DNA from: Candidatus Limiplasma pullicola
GTDB lineage: Bacteria > Bacillota > Clostridia > Christensenellales > Aristaeellaceae
NCBI GenBank assembly: GCA_018710985.1
Contig: DVIV01000003.1
Coordinates: 1 to 60,547 of the forward strand
Length of the DNA stretch: 60,547 nt
Reading direction: 5' to 3'
Shown: in pieces, positions 26,005 through 35,681 of the stretch
Layout of the letters: every line of letters starts with the position of its first letter
Position numbering within the stretch: the stretch's first letter is position 1
Program-made: the position numbers and the translations under genes
Notes under the pieces: generated by a model
Seen by the model: the letters and a program-made list of their open reading frames with translations, nothing else
The model's database searches: none
Told to the model about the DNA's origin: nothing

Positions 26005-27318
26005 TCAGCGCTCCATCCAGCCTTCCAGCCGGGCCGCCAGCGCCGGGTAGGCATATTGTTCCACCTCGTCTGCGTTTTTCGACGACAGCAGGGGCTTTCC
26101 CTGCTTCCAGCGGCACGCCAGTTCCGTCATATAGGCGTCCAGCGCCGCCTCGTCCGCGGCTCCGGCCGCCTGCTCCACGCACAGGCCCATACCGGTTTCA
26201 GCCAGCACCTGCTTGACGCCGCTTCCCGGCAGGTCACCCGACATGCAGCAGACGATGGGTTTCTCCATCATCATATATTCAAACAGCTTGCCCGTCAGAA
26301 TCCCGCGCTGGGCAGCCATGTGCCACGAAGCCATCAGCAGGATATCCGCACTCCGCTGCAGGGCGATGGATTGCTCGCGCGAAACCAGGCCATGGTCCTC
26401 CACCAGGTCCCCCATGCCGCACGCGGCGGCCTGACGGCGCATCAGGGCGCTTTCGCCTCCTGCGTACACCAGCGTCACCTGGCTGCGCGCCAGCTGACCA
26501 CGTTTGATCAGCGCGGCCAGCGCGCGAAACATCGGGGTCAGGTCGCGGTCGCCCACGCCCTTGCGCCCCATGCTGAGCATGCCGCAATAGACCACGCGCA
26601 GCTTGCCCGTGCGCACGGGCGCCTCCGCCGCGGGCGGCAGGTCCTCGCGGTCGAAGCCGTTGGACAAGACGCGGCCGATGTCGTCAAAGCCCATCATTTC
26701 CAGAAAGCCCTGCGACGCGGCGCACAGCACGTCGGCCTCACGCCGGAGCATGCGCAGATAACGGGCCTTTTTCCCCTTCTGCCAGGCAAAGGCCGTACCC
26801 ACCTCGTCGCGGAAATCCGCAATCCACCGGCGAGCCAGCCCGCGTCGCTTGGCCGCTCGGGCGATTTCATGCACGCTCCAGGGCGCATAGGTCGAAAACA
26901 CCACGTCATATGTGCCGGTCAGCTCGTCCAGGGCAGCGATGGCACGGCGGCGGAAGCTCCGGTCCGCCTGCCAGCGCAGCCAGCGGTAGACCGCATCCTT
27001 GACGGCGTGCAGCGCACCCCCGCGTGAGGCGGCTGCGGACGGCTGCGCAGCGGGCGGACGTGTTGCCGCAAACGCTGCGGCCGAGCGGGCGCGCCGGTCC
27101 CGGAGGGGGTTCCACTCCCGGATGACATGCACCTGCTTGAGAGCCATCAGGTCGCGTGCGAGGGTGGGGTCCCGGCGGTCGTTCATGCCGGGTCCACACA
27201 AAACGGTGACCTCATGGCCCATACGGCTCAGGTATTTGGCCAGCTTGGTGGGCCGGACCGCCCCCATGGCGTTCTGCGGGGCGAAGAAATAGCTGATCAT
27301 CAGGATACGCTTACCCAC
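26005..27318 (-). CDS. Glycosyltransferase, family 4-like
   Basis: 437 residues. N-terminal Rossmann part: RILMISYFFAPQNAMGAVRPTKLAKYL. C-terminal donor-binding part: LRVVYCGMLSMGRKG, LLMASWHMAAQRGILTGKLFEYMMMEKPIV, the usual GT-B nucleotide-sugar pocket. GTG 27318 was chosen behind GGAGG; the longer frame runs into the next gene. Position in the exopolysaccharide cassette points to addition of one sugar to a lipid-linked repeat. The sugar cannot be told. Confidence 0.87.
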   Translation of the reverse strand: MGKRILMISYFFAPQNAMGAVRPTKLAKYLSRMGHEVTVLCGPGMNDRRDPTLARDLMALKQVHVIREWNPLRDRRARSAAAFAATRPPAAQPSAAASRGGALHAVKDAVYRWLRWQADRSFRRRAIAALDELTGTYDVVFSTYAPWSVHEIARAAKRRGLARRWIADFRDEVGTAFAWQKGKKARYLRMLRREADVLCAASQGFLEMMGFDDIGRVLSNGFDREDLPPAAEAPVRTGKLRVVYCGMLSMGRKGVGDRDLTPMFRALAALIKRGQLARSQVTLVYAGGESALMRRQAAACGMGDLVEDHGLVSREQSIALQRSADILLMASWHMAAQRGILTGKLFEYMMMEKPIVCCMSGDLPGSGVKQVLAETGMGLCVEQAAGAADEAALDAYMTELACRWKQGKPLLSSKNADEVEQYAYPALAARLEGWMER

Positions 27319-27343
27319 GAGGCGCGTCCTCCTTTCCGTGCGT

Positions 27344-28588
27344 TCAGGCCTGTTTGGGAAACAGCTTGGGTAGCAGCGAGGCGCTGCAGTAGCCCTCGTC
27401 CCAGCGGCGCTTGGCCGCCCGGCGCATGGCCTCGGCTTCCTCGCGGGGCAGGGCCGCAAAGCGGTTAAGCGCCTCCAACACGCCCTCCTCGCCCTTCTCA
27501 GGGGCATAGAGGAAGCCCACGTCCGGCGTGACCAGTTCGGGAATGCCGCCCACGCGCGGCGCGATGACCGGGATACCATGACGCATGGCTTCCATGATGG
27601 ACACGGGCACGCCTTCCTTTTTGCTGGTGTTGATGAACACGTCAAAGGGGCGCGTATCGTAGAGGCGCTGCACATGCGCGCCGTCCAGCTCGCCCAGCAG
27701 CTCGCAGATCACGTTTTCCTTGGGGTCCAGCAGCTCGGAGGCCAGGGTCCGCACCTTCGCCTCCTCCGCTCCCGCGCCGATGTGCGTCCAGCACAGCGGC
27801 CCGCCCTGCCAGCGCGAAAGCGCCCGTACCAGCACGTCCACCTGCTTGATGGGATTGAACATGGCGCAGCTGACCACGCGCAGCACGCCCTGCGTATACA
27901 GCGGCGGCTCTCGCAGGCGGTCCACCGGCATGCCGGCAGAGCCCATGGCCAGCACATGAACCTTTCGCTCGTCCACATGGCCGCGCATGTAGCTCATGAA
28001 CTGGGCGCGGGCGGTGCGGCTGATCAGGTACAGGCCGTCCGCCTCGGCGGCGATGCGCCGCTTCATCATGTAGGGATTCTTGGCAAAGCGCTCCGTATCC
28101 ACGTCGTAGGCGTGGCCGCGAACCACGCAGCGCACGCGCGGATGCTTCCGTTTCGAGAGCGCGGCGGCATAGCCGTCAAAGCTCATCCAGCAGGAATACA
28201 GCGTGGTGTGCGTCTCCACCGCGCCGTGCAGGAGCCGCTCCGTCCAGTAGTGCATCTTCAGGCCCCGCTGCGTAAACGCCAGCAGCCGCAGCGCGTTGCC
28301 CACCGTCAGCACCCCGTCCCTGCGCATATGCGCCAGCTCGCGCCACACATCCACCGTGAACGGCGTTTTCAACAGGGCCCGTAAACCCGCCAGCCCCGGC
28401 CTGACCGCGGTGAAGGGCCGCTCGCCCCGCTCATCGCCCGGCATGAGGGTGCGCACGCCATAATAGCTGACCATCATCACCCGGTCAAAATGGGACATCA
28501 GCCAGGGCAATTCCTGCATCATGAAGGGATTCTGCCGGCCATCCGCAGAAATGGCGCAGTTGCTCAGATAAATCAGCGTTCCGGACAC
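27344..28588 (-). CDS. Glycosyltransferase, GT4 family
   Basis: 414 residues, GT-B fold. The C-terminal half has VLRVVSCAMFNPIKQVDVLVRAL and the EX7E pattern of family GT4 in KEGVPVSIMEAMRHGIPV. The N-terminal acceptor half is unusual and opens LIYLSNCAISADGRQNPF. GTG 28588 overlaps the preceding gene's end by 16 bp. One of four consecutive glycosyltransferases in the operon. Confidence 0.9.
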   Translation of the reverse strand: MSGTLIYLSNCAISADGRQNPFMMQELPWLMSHFDRVMMVSYYGVRTLMPGDERGERPFTAVRPGLAGLRALLKTPFTVDVWRELAHMRRDGVLTVGNALRLLAFTQRGLKMHYWTERLLHGAVETHTTLYSCWMSFDGYAAALSKRKHPRVRCVVRGHAYDVDTERFAKNPYMMKRRIAAEADGLYLISRTARAQFMSYMRGHVDERKVHVLAMGSAGMPVDRLREPPLYTQGVLRVVSCAMFNPIKQVDVLVRALSRWQGGPLCWTHIGAGAEEAKVRTLASELLDPKENVICELLGELDGAHVQRLYDTRPFDVFINTSKKEGVPVSIMEAMRHGIPVIAPRVGGIPELVTPDVGFLYAPEKGEEGVLEALNRFAALPREEAEAMRRAAKRRWDEGYCSASLLPKLFPKQA

Positions 28589-29724
28589 TTGATTCCCACC
28601 CTTTCCAGCACCTGGGCCAGCACGCCCTGCCAGGACATGTGGCTTTCCGCATAGGCGCGCATCTGCGCGGGCGTTTCTTCATCGGCTTGCGCGCGCCGGG
28701 CAAAGGCCACAAGCGCCGCAAGGTCGATGGGGCTTTCGTCATTGGGGAGCCGCAGGCAGAAGGCGGGGTTCTCCGGCAGGGAGGGGTCGTCCACCGCATA
28801 GGCGAAGGGCAGGCCCCGCGCCATGTATTCCCGCAGCTTGAGCGTCATGCTGCGGTACTGTCCCTTGCGGTGCAGCCCCAGCCCGCCGATACCGATATCG
28901 CACTGTGCCGCCACCCGGTCCAGCGCCTCGCCGTGCAGCTCGCCATGAAAGACGACGCGGTCCGCCACGCCCCGCTCCTGCGCCAGCCGTTTCCACGCCG
29001 CCAGCGAGCCGTCGCCCTCGCCTCCAACCATGTGCACCGTGACCGGCTCGCCGCCCCTGTAGCGCGCCAGCGCCTCGATCAGCCGGTCATAGCCCTGCCA
29101 CACCGACATGCTGGCCAGCGCGAGCATGCCGACGTCCCGCGCTCCCTTGCGCGGGACGTGCAGCGGCAGGCGGCTCACGTCCACGCCGTTCAAGATGTTC
29201 ATGGCGGGACGACCGTTGAGCGTTCCCTCGCAGGGGTCCCCGATGAGGGCGTAGAGGTCGATCATGGGCTCCAGGCGGCGGAACACGCGCGCGTTGTAGG
29301 CAAAGACCGGCATGCGCAGAAGCGAGGAGCGCTTGCCGTTTTCAAACGGATAGGTCGGATGCTCCACCACCAGCCGCGCCCCCCGCGCCTTCACGGCGGC
29401 CAGCGCCCCCGGCGCGTTATGGAACACCCGCATGAAGCGCATGTACACCACGTCAAAGCGCCTGAGGGCCGCCGCCTTTTGGAGCGCGGCCATCAGATCC
29501 ACGTACAGCAGCGTCTTTTCATACCCCGGCAGGCCCGTCAGCCGGGCGGGACGGAGCAGCGTACGCTCGCCCTCCCCCACCAGCCACAAGCCCTCATGGT
29601 TCCAGCCGATCAGCCGCGCCTCATGCCCCATGGCCCGCACGGCGGCCATCTGCCCGTCGAACTTGATCTTGAGGTTATCGCCCTTCTCCAGCGGGTAACG
29701 CATCAGAAACAGCACCGACGCCAC
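28573..29724 (-). CDS. Glycosyltransferase, GT-B/GT4-like
   Basis: 383 residues. The start SVLFLMRYPLEKGDNLKIKF, the central MNILNGVDVSRLPL and the C-terminal GLGLHRKGQYRSMTLKLREYMARGLPF fit a GT4-like enzyme, although the second Glu of the EX7E motif is not obvious. It lies in the exopolysaccharide operon, 18 bp after the preceding gene. The sugar is unknown. Confidence 0.82.
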   Translation of the reverse strand: MASVLFLMRYPLEKGDNLKIKFDGQMAAVRAMGHEARLIGWNHEGLWLVGEGERTLLRPARLTGLPGYEKTLLYVDLMAALQKAAALRRFDVVYMRFMRVFHNAPGALAAVKARGARLVVEHPTYPFENGKRSSLLRMPVFAYNARVFRRLEPMIDLYALIGDPCEGTLNGRPAMNILNGVDVSRLPLHVPRKGARDVGMLALASMSVWQGYDRLIEALARYRGGEPVTVHMVGGEGDGSLAAWKRLAQERGVADRVVFHGELHGEALDRVAAQCDIGIGGLGLHRKGQYRSMTLKLREYMARGLPFAYAVDDPSLPENPAFCLRLPNDESPIDLAALVAFARRAQADEETPAQMRAYAESHMSWQGVLAQVLERVGIKCPER

Positions 29725-29742
29725 GGCCGCATCCCCCTTCCG

Positions 29743-30870
29743 TCATGGCTCGCGCCCATCCAGCAGATCGCGGTAGAGCGCGGTCATCTGGCAAAGCACC
29801 GCCTCCAAGCTGTAGCGGCGCATCTCCCGGCGGTTGCGCTCGCCCATGCGCGCGCGCAGGGCCGGGTCCGCCAGAAGGCGCATGATATCCTGCGTAAAGC
29901 CGGCCACGTCGCGCGGCGGGCGCAGAAAGCCGCCCTCGCCGGGGGCGATCAGGTCGTTGTTGCCGCGCACGTCGCTGACCACGCAGGGAAGCCCCGCGGC
30001 CATGGCCTCCATCTGCGCCACGGGCAGTCCCTCCTGCAGGGAGGGAAACACAAACACGTCCGAAGCCGCCAGCAGCGCCGGGATGTCCTTGCGAAAGCCC
30101 AGAAAATGCACGCGTTTCTCCATGCCCAGCGCGCGGGCCTGCTTTTCCAGCGCGGGTTGCCGGTCCCCCACGCCACAGAACACCACATGCGCCCCCTCGA
30201 TGGGCCCGGCGGCGGCGATCACGGTTTCATGGTTCTTGCGCTCGCTGTGCTCGCCCACGGTGATGAGCACGCTCTCCTCCGGCCCGATGCCCAGCCCGGC
30301 GCGCACCGCGGCGCGGTCCACCGGCCCGCGGAAGCGCGCAAGGTCCACGCCCACGCCGCTGACCAGCGCCACGCGGCCGGCGGCAAAGCGTTTCGCGCGG
30401 GCGTAATCCTCGCCGTTGATGGTGATGAGCAGGTCCGTCCAGCGGCTGAGCAGGCGCTCGGCGGGATAAAACAGCAGCCAGTTTTTCAGCGGTGCGCCGG
30501 TGAAAAAGTGAAACCCGTGCGCCGTATAGGCCACGCGCGTGCCGCGCTTGCGCGCCGCGCGCGCCGCCAGGCGGCCCACCAGCCCGCCCACGGGCGTGTT
30601 GCAGTGGATGAGCGCGTAGTCCTCCGCGTCGATCAGCTGTTTCAGGCGGCGACAGACCTCGCGGTTGGCCGCGGAAAAGGGCGAGCGGGAAAAGGGCAGC
30701 TCCACCCAACGGTCGCAGTAGGGCACCTGCGGATGGGGATCGGGCGTATCATTGGCGCAGCACAGGTGCACCTCGTAGCCCTGCTCCTGGAACCAGCGCA
30801 TATAGGGCAGGTGAAACACCAGCACGTGCATGCGCAGCACCGTGGCCACAAACAGCACCTTTTTGCTCAT
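29743..30870 (-). CDS. Glycosyltransferase, GT4 family (EpsD-like)
   Basis: 375 residues. It starts KKVLFVATVLRMHVLVFHLPY, has IHCNTPVGGLVGRLAAR and YTAHGFHFF in the acceptor half, and SVLITVGEHSERKNHETVI and FPSLQEGLPVAQMEAMAAG (EX7E) in the donor half. This pattern matches EpsD/CapM-type enzymes that add an early sugar in capsule or biofilm matrix repeats. It overlaps the epimerase gene by 4 bp. Confidence 0.9.
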   Translation of the reverse strand: MSKKVLFVATVLRMHVLVFHLPYMRWFQEQGYEVHLCCANDTPDPHPQVPYCDRWVELPFSRSPFSAANREVCRRLKQLIDAEDYALIHCNTPVGGLVGRLAARAARKRGTRVAYTAHGFHFFTGAPLKNWLLFYPAERLLSRWTDLLITINGEDYARAKRFAAGRVALVSGVGVDLARFRGPVDRAAVRAGLGIGPEESVLITVGEHSERKNHETVIAAAGPIEGAHVVFCGVGDRQPALEKQARALGMEKRVHFLGFRKDIPALLAASDVFVFPSLQEGLPVAQMEAMAAGLPCVVSDVRGNNDLIAPGEGGFLRPPRDVAGFTQDIMRLLADPALRARMGERNRREMRRYSLEAVLCQMTALYRDLLDGREP

Positions 30871-31718
30871 GCGCCCACCTCGGTCCGGCGGATGGTCTCG
30901 GCAAAGGAGAGCTCCTCCTCCGGCCGGAACGCTTCGCTCATGCTCTGGTCATAGGTCAGCGTGCCAAACACCTTGCCCACCAGCCCCACGCGCGGGGCCA
31001 GCGCCCCCAGCAGTGCGGCCATGCCGGGTACCATCCGCACCCGCCGGCCATAACAGGCGGCGATTTCCCGCACCATGGCGCAGGTGGACACATAGTCGCG
31101 GTTCTGCGGGAAGTACAGCCCGCCCTCGCCACTGTCCACCAGCCGCTCCACAAAGGCGCAGAGGGTGTCGATATAGAGCATGCTGCGCTCGTTTTGGACG
31201 CGGGGGAACAGCAGCAGGCTCTGCGCCAGCGCCGATAGCCGGGGATAGTTGCCCCGGCAGCCGCGGCCGTAGATCATGGGCGGCCGGAGCACGGCCACGC
31301 GAAAGGCATCGTCCGCCATCCCGGCAAGCGCCTGTTCCGCCTTCCATTTGCTCGCGCCATAGCAGGTATTGGGCGCGGGCCGCGTCTGCGCAGTGATGCG
31401 CCCGCAGCTCAGGCCGTAGACGCTCATGCTGCTGAAGAATATGAACTGCCTCACGCCCTGCGCCTTGGCCGCCTCGGCCACCTCCAGCGCCAGCGCATGG
31501 TTGACCCGGTCGTAGAGCGCCTCGTCGCCGGGCTGCTCCCTTCTGTGCGCCAGCCCCGCCACGTGGATGACGCAGCCGCAACCCAAAAAGGCGCTTGCAT
31601 CCCAAGCGCCGTGCAGGTTCAGCTCCTCCACCTCAAACCGCTCCGGCCGGCGGCTGAGCCAGGCCCCCAGGTGCGTGCCGATGTAGCTGCCCGCCCCGGT
31701 AATGATTACCCGCGTCAT
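30867..31718 (-). CDS. NAD-dependent epimerase/dehydratase of the exopolysaccharide cluster
   Basis: 283 residues, extended SDR. The cofactor site is ITGAGSYIGTHLGAW; the catalytic part is FFSSMSVYG and CYGASKWKAE (YxxxK). It resembles UDP-sugar 4-epimerases or dTDP-rhamnose-type reductases placed beside initiating transferases. The start is ATG 31718, overlapping the upstream sugar-transferase stop by 4 bp. Confidence 0.9.
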   Translation of the reverse strand: MTRVIITGAGSYIGTHLGAWLSRRPERFEVEELNLHGAWDASAFLGCGCVIHVAGLAHRREQPGDEALYDRVNHALALEVAEAAKAQGVRQFIFFSSMSVYGLSCGRITAQTRPAPNTCYGASKWKAEQALAGMADDAFRVAVLRPPMIYGRGCRGNYPRLSALAQSLLLFPRVQNERSMLYIDTLCAFVERLVDSGEGGLYFPQNRDYVSTCAMVREIAACYGRRVRMVPGMAALLGALAPRVGLVGKVFGTLTYDQSMSEAFRPEEELSFAETIRRTEVGA

Positions 31719-32347
31719 GGCTTGTCCTCCCTGCCGCCGATGGGATAGCTTTTTCCCTCGCGTCCCTCGGCGATGCCCTGACGGTTGACGACCTTGACCA
31801 GCGTGAACAGGAAGCACTTGAGGTCGAAGGCAAAGCTGATGTTATGGGCATATTCGCCGTCGCGCCGCGCCTTCTTCTCCAGGTCGCGGCTGAGGTAATC
31901 CCGGCCGTTGACCTGCGCCCAGCCGCTCAGGCCGGGCCGGATCTGGCTGGCCCCGAAGCGGTCGCGCCAGGCCATCAGGTCCTCCTGATTCCAAAGCGCA
32001 GGCCGGGGACCGATGAGCGACATATCGCCCTTAAGGATGTTCCACAGCTGGGGCAGCTCATCCAGGCTGCTCATGCGCAGAATGCGCCCCACGCGGGTAA
32101 TGTAGCCTTTGGAGCCGCGCAGGTCATTGGTGGGCACGTCGCGGGGCGCGTCCACGCGCATGGTGCGGAACTTGTAGATTTCAAACAGCTTGCGGTCCTT
32201 GCCGAAGCGCTTCTGCTTAAAGACCACGGGGCCGGGGCTGTCCAGGCGGATGGCCAGGGCGATCAGCGCCAGCAGCGGGCTGAGCACCACCAGCCCGACG
32301 GCCGAAAGAACCACGTCCAGGGCGCGCTTGATATATCGTTCGTACAT
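31715..32347 (-). CDS. Initiating undecaprenyl-phosphate sugar-1-phosphate transferase
   Basis: 210 residues. One membrane helix (ALDVVLSAVGLVVLSPLLAL) precedes the bacterial sugar transferase domain: SPGPVVFKQKRFGKDRKLF, YKFRTMR, LDELPQLWNILKGDMSLIGPRP and GLSGWAQVNGR. Such enzymes start a polysaccharide repeat by moving a sugar-phosphate from a UDP-sugar to undecaprenyl phosphate. It opens the exopolysaccharide part of the operon, 4 bp behind leuA. No polymerase or chain-length regulator is seen nearby; a flippase lies in the other cassette at 45104. Confidence 0.95.
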   Translation of the reverse strand: MYERYIKRALDVVLSAVGLVVLSPLLALIALAIRLDSPGPVVFKQKRFGKDRKLFEIYKFRTMRVDAPRDVPTNDLRGSKGYITRVGRILRMSSLDELPQLWNILKGDMSLIGPRPALWNQEDLMAWRDRFGASQIRPGLSGWAQVNGRDYLSRDLEKKARRDGEYAHNISFAFDLKCFLFTLVKVVNRQGIAEGREGKSYPIGGREDKP

Positions 32348-32351
32348 CGGC

Positions 32352-33896
32352 TCAAACTCCCGTCTCTTGCTGATGGGTCCTCTCCCGCTCCTGGCGCGCC
32401 TCGATGATGCGGTTGGCGGCGTTGAGGTAGGCCAGGCAGCTGGCCTCGATGATATCGGTGGATACGCCCTTGCCCAGCATGGTCACGCCCTCGTTGCTCA
32501 CACGCACGGTGACCTCGCCCAGCGCGTCCTCGCCCTCGGTGACGGCGCGCAGCTGGTAGCTCTCCAGCTTGCATTTGAAGCCCGTGATCTGGTCCACGGC
32601 ATGGAAGCACGCCTCGACCGGGCCGTCGCCGCAGTCCGCGCGGGTGATGATATCCGCGCCCCGCTGCAGGCTGACGGTGGCGGTCGCGGTCATGCGGTTG
32701 CCGCTGAAAATCTGGAAGGAATGGATGCGATACATGCCGTGCGAGCCATGCATCTGCTCGCGGCAGATGGCCATGACATCGCGCTCGGTGATGTCCTTCT
32801 TGCGGTCGGCCAGCTCCTTGAACTTTTCAAAGGCGCGGTCCAGCTCGTGCTCGGTCAGCTCAAAGCCCAGCTCCTGCGCGTGCTCACGCAGGGCATGCCG
32901 GCCGCTGAGCTTGCCCAGCACCACCCCGCCCTGCGGGATGCCCAGCTCCTCGGGCTTCATGATTTCGTAGGTGGCGCGCTCGCGCAGCACGCCGTGCTGG
33001 TGGATGCCGCTCTGGTGCACGAAGGCGTTGGCGCCCACGACGGCCTTGTTGGGCGGAATCTCCATGCCGCTGAGGTTCGCAGCCAGGCGGCTTAGGCGGT
33101 AGAGCTCGCGGATGTTGAGGTTGTCCCGTAGGCCGTAGATGTCCCTGCGGGTGCGCAGGCCCATCACAATCTCGTCCAGCGAGGCGTTGCCCGCGCGTTC
33201 ACCCAGACCGTTGATGGTGCATTCCACCTGCCTTGCACCCCGGCGGATGGCCTCCAGCGTGGTGGCGGCGGCCAGGCCCAGGTCGTTGTGGCAGTGGGTG
33301 GAGATCACGATGTCGCGCTCCCCCGCCACCTCGCGGCAGATGGAGGCGATCAGCTCCCCGTATTCGCCCACGGTCGCGTAGCCCACGGTATCGGGGATGT
33401 TGATGGTGGTCGCGCCCGCCTCCACCGCCGCCCTGCATACCTGATAGAGAAAGTCCGGCTCGGTGCGGGTGGCGTCCTCACAGCTGAACTCCACGTCCGC
33501 GCACAGCGAGCGCGCCAGGCGCACGCCGCGCACGGCCGCGTCCAGCACCTGCTCGCGGTTCATGTTCAGCTTGGCGGCGCGGTGCAGGGGGCTGGTGGCA
33601 ATAAAGACGTGGATGCGCGGCCTCGCGGCCTCCCGAAGCGCGTCGGCGGCGGCACGGATGTCGCCCTCCACGCAGCGCGCCAGCGAGCACACGCCGGTTT
33701 TGACCGTGCGGGCCACGGCACGCACGGCCTCAAAATCCCCCGGACTCGCCCCGGCGAAACCGGCCTCGATCATGTCCACGCCCAGCGCTTCCAGTGCGCG
33801 GGCAAATTCCACCTTGTCGTTGAGATGAAAGCTCACGCCGGGGGTCTGTTCTCCGTCCCGGAGCGTGGTGTCCAGAAACAGTACCGTATCGCGCAT
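32352..33896 (-). CDS. leuA: 2-isopropylmalate synthase
   Basis: 514 residues. LeuA condenses acetyl-CoA and 2-ketoisovalerate, the first committed step to leucine. The catalytic TIM-barrel motifs are FLDTTLRDGEQTPGVSF and STHCHNDLGLA, with the zinc-binding HQSGIHQHGVL. The C-terminal regulatory domain (residues ~390-500, SYQLRAVTEGEDALGEVTV) is complete. ATG 33896 follows GGAGG. No leader peptide, T-box or leucine attenuator is visible; it lies 12 bp after comEA and is far from any leuBCD or ilv gene in this window. Confidence 0.96.
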   Translation of the reverse strand: MRDTVLFLDTTLRDGEQTPGVSFHLNDKVEFARALEALGVDMIEAGFAGASPGDFEAVRAVARTVKTGVCSLARCVEGDIRAAADALREAARPRIHVFIATSPLHRAAKLNMNREQVLDAAVRGVRLARSLCADVEFSCEDATRTEPDFLYQVCRAAVEAGATTINIPDTVGYATVGEYGELIASICREVAGERDIVISTHCHNDLGLAAATTLEAIRRGARQVECTINGLGERAGNASLDEIVMGLRTRRDIYGLRDNLNIRELYRLSRLAANLSGMEIPPNKAVVGANAFVHQSGIHQHGVLRERATYEIMKPEELGIPQGGVVLGKLSGRHALREHAQELGFELTEHELDRAFEKFKELADRKKDITERDVMAICREQMHGSHGMYRIHSFQIFSGNRMTATATVSLQRGADIITRADCGDGPVEACFHAVDQITGFKCKLESYQLRAVTEGEDALGEVTVRVSNEGVTMLGKGVSTDIIEASCLAYLNAANRIIEARQERERTHQQETGV

Positions 33897-33908
33897 GCGT
33901 TTCCTCCG

Positions 33909-34262
33909 TTATGGCAGGCGGATGTGCGGAAGCAGCTTTTCCAGCGTCTTTTCGCCAATGCCTTTTACGTTCATCAGGTCTTCCGGATAGGAAAAAGGTC
34001 CGTTTGTCTCGCGTTCCTCGATGATGCGCTGTGCGATGACCTCGCCCACACCCGGCAGGGTGTCCAGTTCGTCCGCATCCGCGGTGTTGACGGCCACCGG
34101 CCCTTCCGGCAGGGACGGTGCGAAAGCGGCGGCCTGCACCCCGCCTGGAGCGGCCAGCATAAACGCACCGCTTCCGGGCCCGGGCGTCACATGCGCCGCC
34201 GTCAGCCCCAGCGCCAGCGCAATCAGCGCGCAGGCCGCGCACCAGCTCAGGACCCGGCGCAT
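33909..34262 (-). CDS. comEA: ComEA-like helix-hairpin-helix DNA-binding protein
   Basis: 117 residues. An N-terminal membrane anchor (LSWCAACALIALALGLTAA) is followed by a short linker and a double helix-hairpin-helix: VNTADADELDTLPGVGEVIAQRI and LMNVKGIGEKTLEKLLPHI. ComEA is the membrane-bound receptor that pulls transforming DNA through the wall toward ComEC (7128-9497). It lacks the SLBB domain seen in longer ComEA proteins. It sits 4 bp after cysS. Confidence 0.9.
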   Translation of the reverse strand: MRRVLSWCAACALIALALGLTAAHVTPGPGSGAFMLAAPGGVQAAAFAPSLPEGPVAVNTADADELDTLPGVGEVIAQRIIEERETNGPFSYPEDLMNVKGIGEKTLEKLLPHIRLP

Positions 34263-34266
34263 GGCC

Positions 34267-35667
34267 TCAGGCGCCTCCCTTGCGCACCTTCTGGCCTGCC
34301 TTGGTGTCCTCCAGAATATAGCCCATGGCCTTGATCTGGTCGCGCAGCTCGTCGGAACGCTTCCAGTCCTTGTTTTTGCGTGCCTCGGCGCGCTCGTCCA
34401 CCAGCGCCTGTACCTCGGCGGGGATGGCGCCCTCCTCCTTCATCAGAAGGCCCAGCACGCCGCAGATGGCTTTCATCTTGTCAAGCCCAAGCTGCGCCGC
34501 CTCGCGGCTCACGCCGCCCTGCGGCAGCCTGTAGACGGCGCGCACCAGCTCAAACAGCGCGGCCAGCGCGTCGGCGGTGTTGAGGTCGTCGTCCATGGCG
34601 GCGACGAACTTCTCCTCCGCGCGCGCGCACTCGTCCATAAAGGCGCGCTCGCCCTCGTCGGGCGTGCGGTCCTGCGCGCCGGCAAGGAGGAAGGCGAGCT
34701 GGTCGCGGGCGGTGTAGAGCCTTTCCAGGCTGCTGGCCGCCGCCTCGATGAGCTCGCGGCTGAAGTTGATGGGGCTGCGGTAATGCGCCGAGAGCATGAA
34801 CAGGCGCACGGCCTCCAGGTCAAACTCCTTGGAGATGTCGCGCACGGTGAAGAAGTTGCCCTTGGATTTGGACATCTTCTCGTTGTCGATGTTGATGAAG
34901 CCGTTGTGCATCCAGTAGCGCACGTAGGGCTTGCCGGTGGCGCCGGAGGTCTGGGCGATCTCGTTTTCATGGTGCGGGAAGAGCAGGTCCTTGCCGCCGC
35001 CGTGGATGTCGAACGTCTCGCCCAGGTAGGTGGTGCTCATGGCCGAGCACTCGATGTGCCAGCCGGGACGGCCCATGCCCCAGGGGCTTTCCCAGGCGGG
35101 CTCGCCGGGCTTCTGCGCCTTCCAGAGGGCGAAGTCCAGCGGGTCCTCCTTGACCTCGTCCACGCTCACGCGCGCGCCGCTTTCCAGGTCCTCCAGATTC
35201 TGGCCGCACAGGCAGCCGTAGCTGGGGAAGGCGCGTACGCGGTAGTATACGTCGCCCTGGGATTCATAGGCCAGGCCCTTGTCGATGAGCCGCTGGATGA
35301 GCGCGATGATCTGCGGGATGTGCTCGGTGGCGCGGGGATGCACCGTCGCCGGACGGATGCCCAGCGCCTTGGCGTCGGTGAAGTACTCGGCGATGTAGCG
35401 CTCGGCGATCTCCCCGACGGTCACGCCCTCCTCGTTGGCGCGGCGGATCATCTTGTCGTCGATATCGGTGAAGTTCTGCACGAAGGTCACTTCGTAGCCG
35501 CGGTATTCCAGGTAGCGGCGGAGCACGTCAAAGACGATGAAGGGCCGTGCGTTGCCGATGTGAAAGAAATTGTAGACCGTGGGGCCGCAGGCGTAGATGC
35601 CCACCTTGCCCTCGTGCAGGGGCACGAAGGGTTCCTTTTTCCGGGTCATGCTGTTGTAAATCTGCAT
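34267..35667 (-). CDS. cysS: Cysteinyl-tRNA synthetase
   Basis: 466 residues. Class I signatures are present: [19 protein letters not shown] (zinc ligand Cys and the HIGH-type site), WHIECS and HHENEIAQ (remaining zinc ligands), and EKMSKSKGN. The C-terminal DALR helical domain is complete ([19 protein letters not shown]-like region). ATG 35667 was chosen behind AAAGGAG; the longer frame runs into cysE. Pairing with cysE, 14 bp upstream, is common in Firmicutes and links cysteine supply to its charging. Confidence 0.97.
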   Translation of the reverse strand: MQIYNSMTRKKEPFVPLHEGKVGIYACGPTVYNFFHIGNARPFIVFDVLRRYLEYRGYEVTFVQNFTDIDDKMIRRANEEGVTVGEIAERYIAEYFTDAKALGIRPATVHPRATEHIPQIIALIQRLIDKGLAYESQGDVYYRVRAFPSYGCLCGQNLEDLESGARVSVDEVKEDPLDFALWKAQKPGEPAWESPWGMGRPGWHIECSAMSTTYLGETFDIHGGGKDLLFPHHENEIAQTSGATGKPYVRYWMHNGFINIDNEKMSKSKGNFFTVRDISKEFDLEAVRLFMLSAHYRSPINFSRELIEAAASSLERLYTARDQLAFLLAGAQDRTPDEGERAFMDECARAEEKFVAAMDDDLNTADALAALFELVRAVYRLPQGGVSREAAQLGLDKMKAICGVLGLLMKEEGAIPAEVQALVDERAEARKNKDWKRSDELRDQIKAMGYILEDTKAGQKVRKGGA

Positions 35668-35681
35668 GGGTGTTCGCTCCT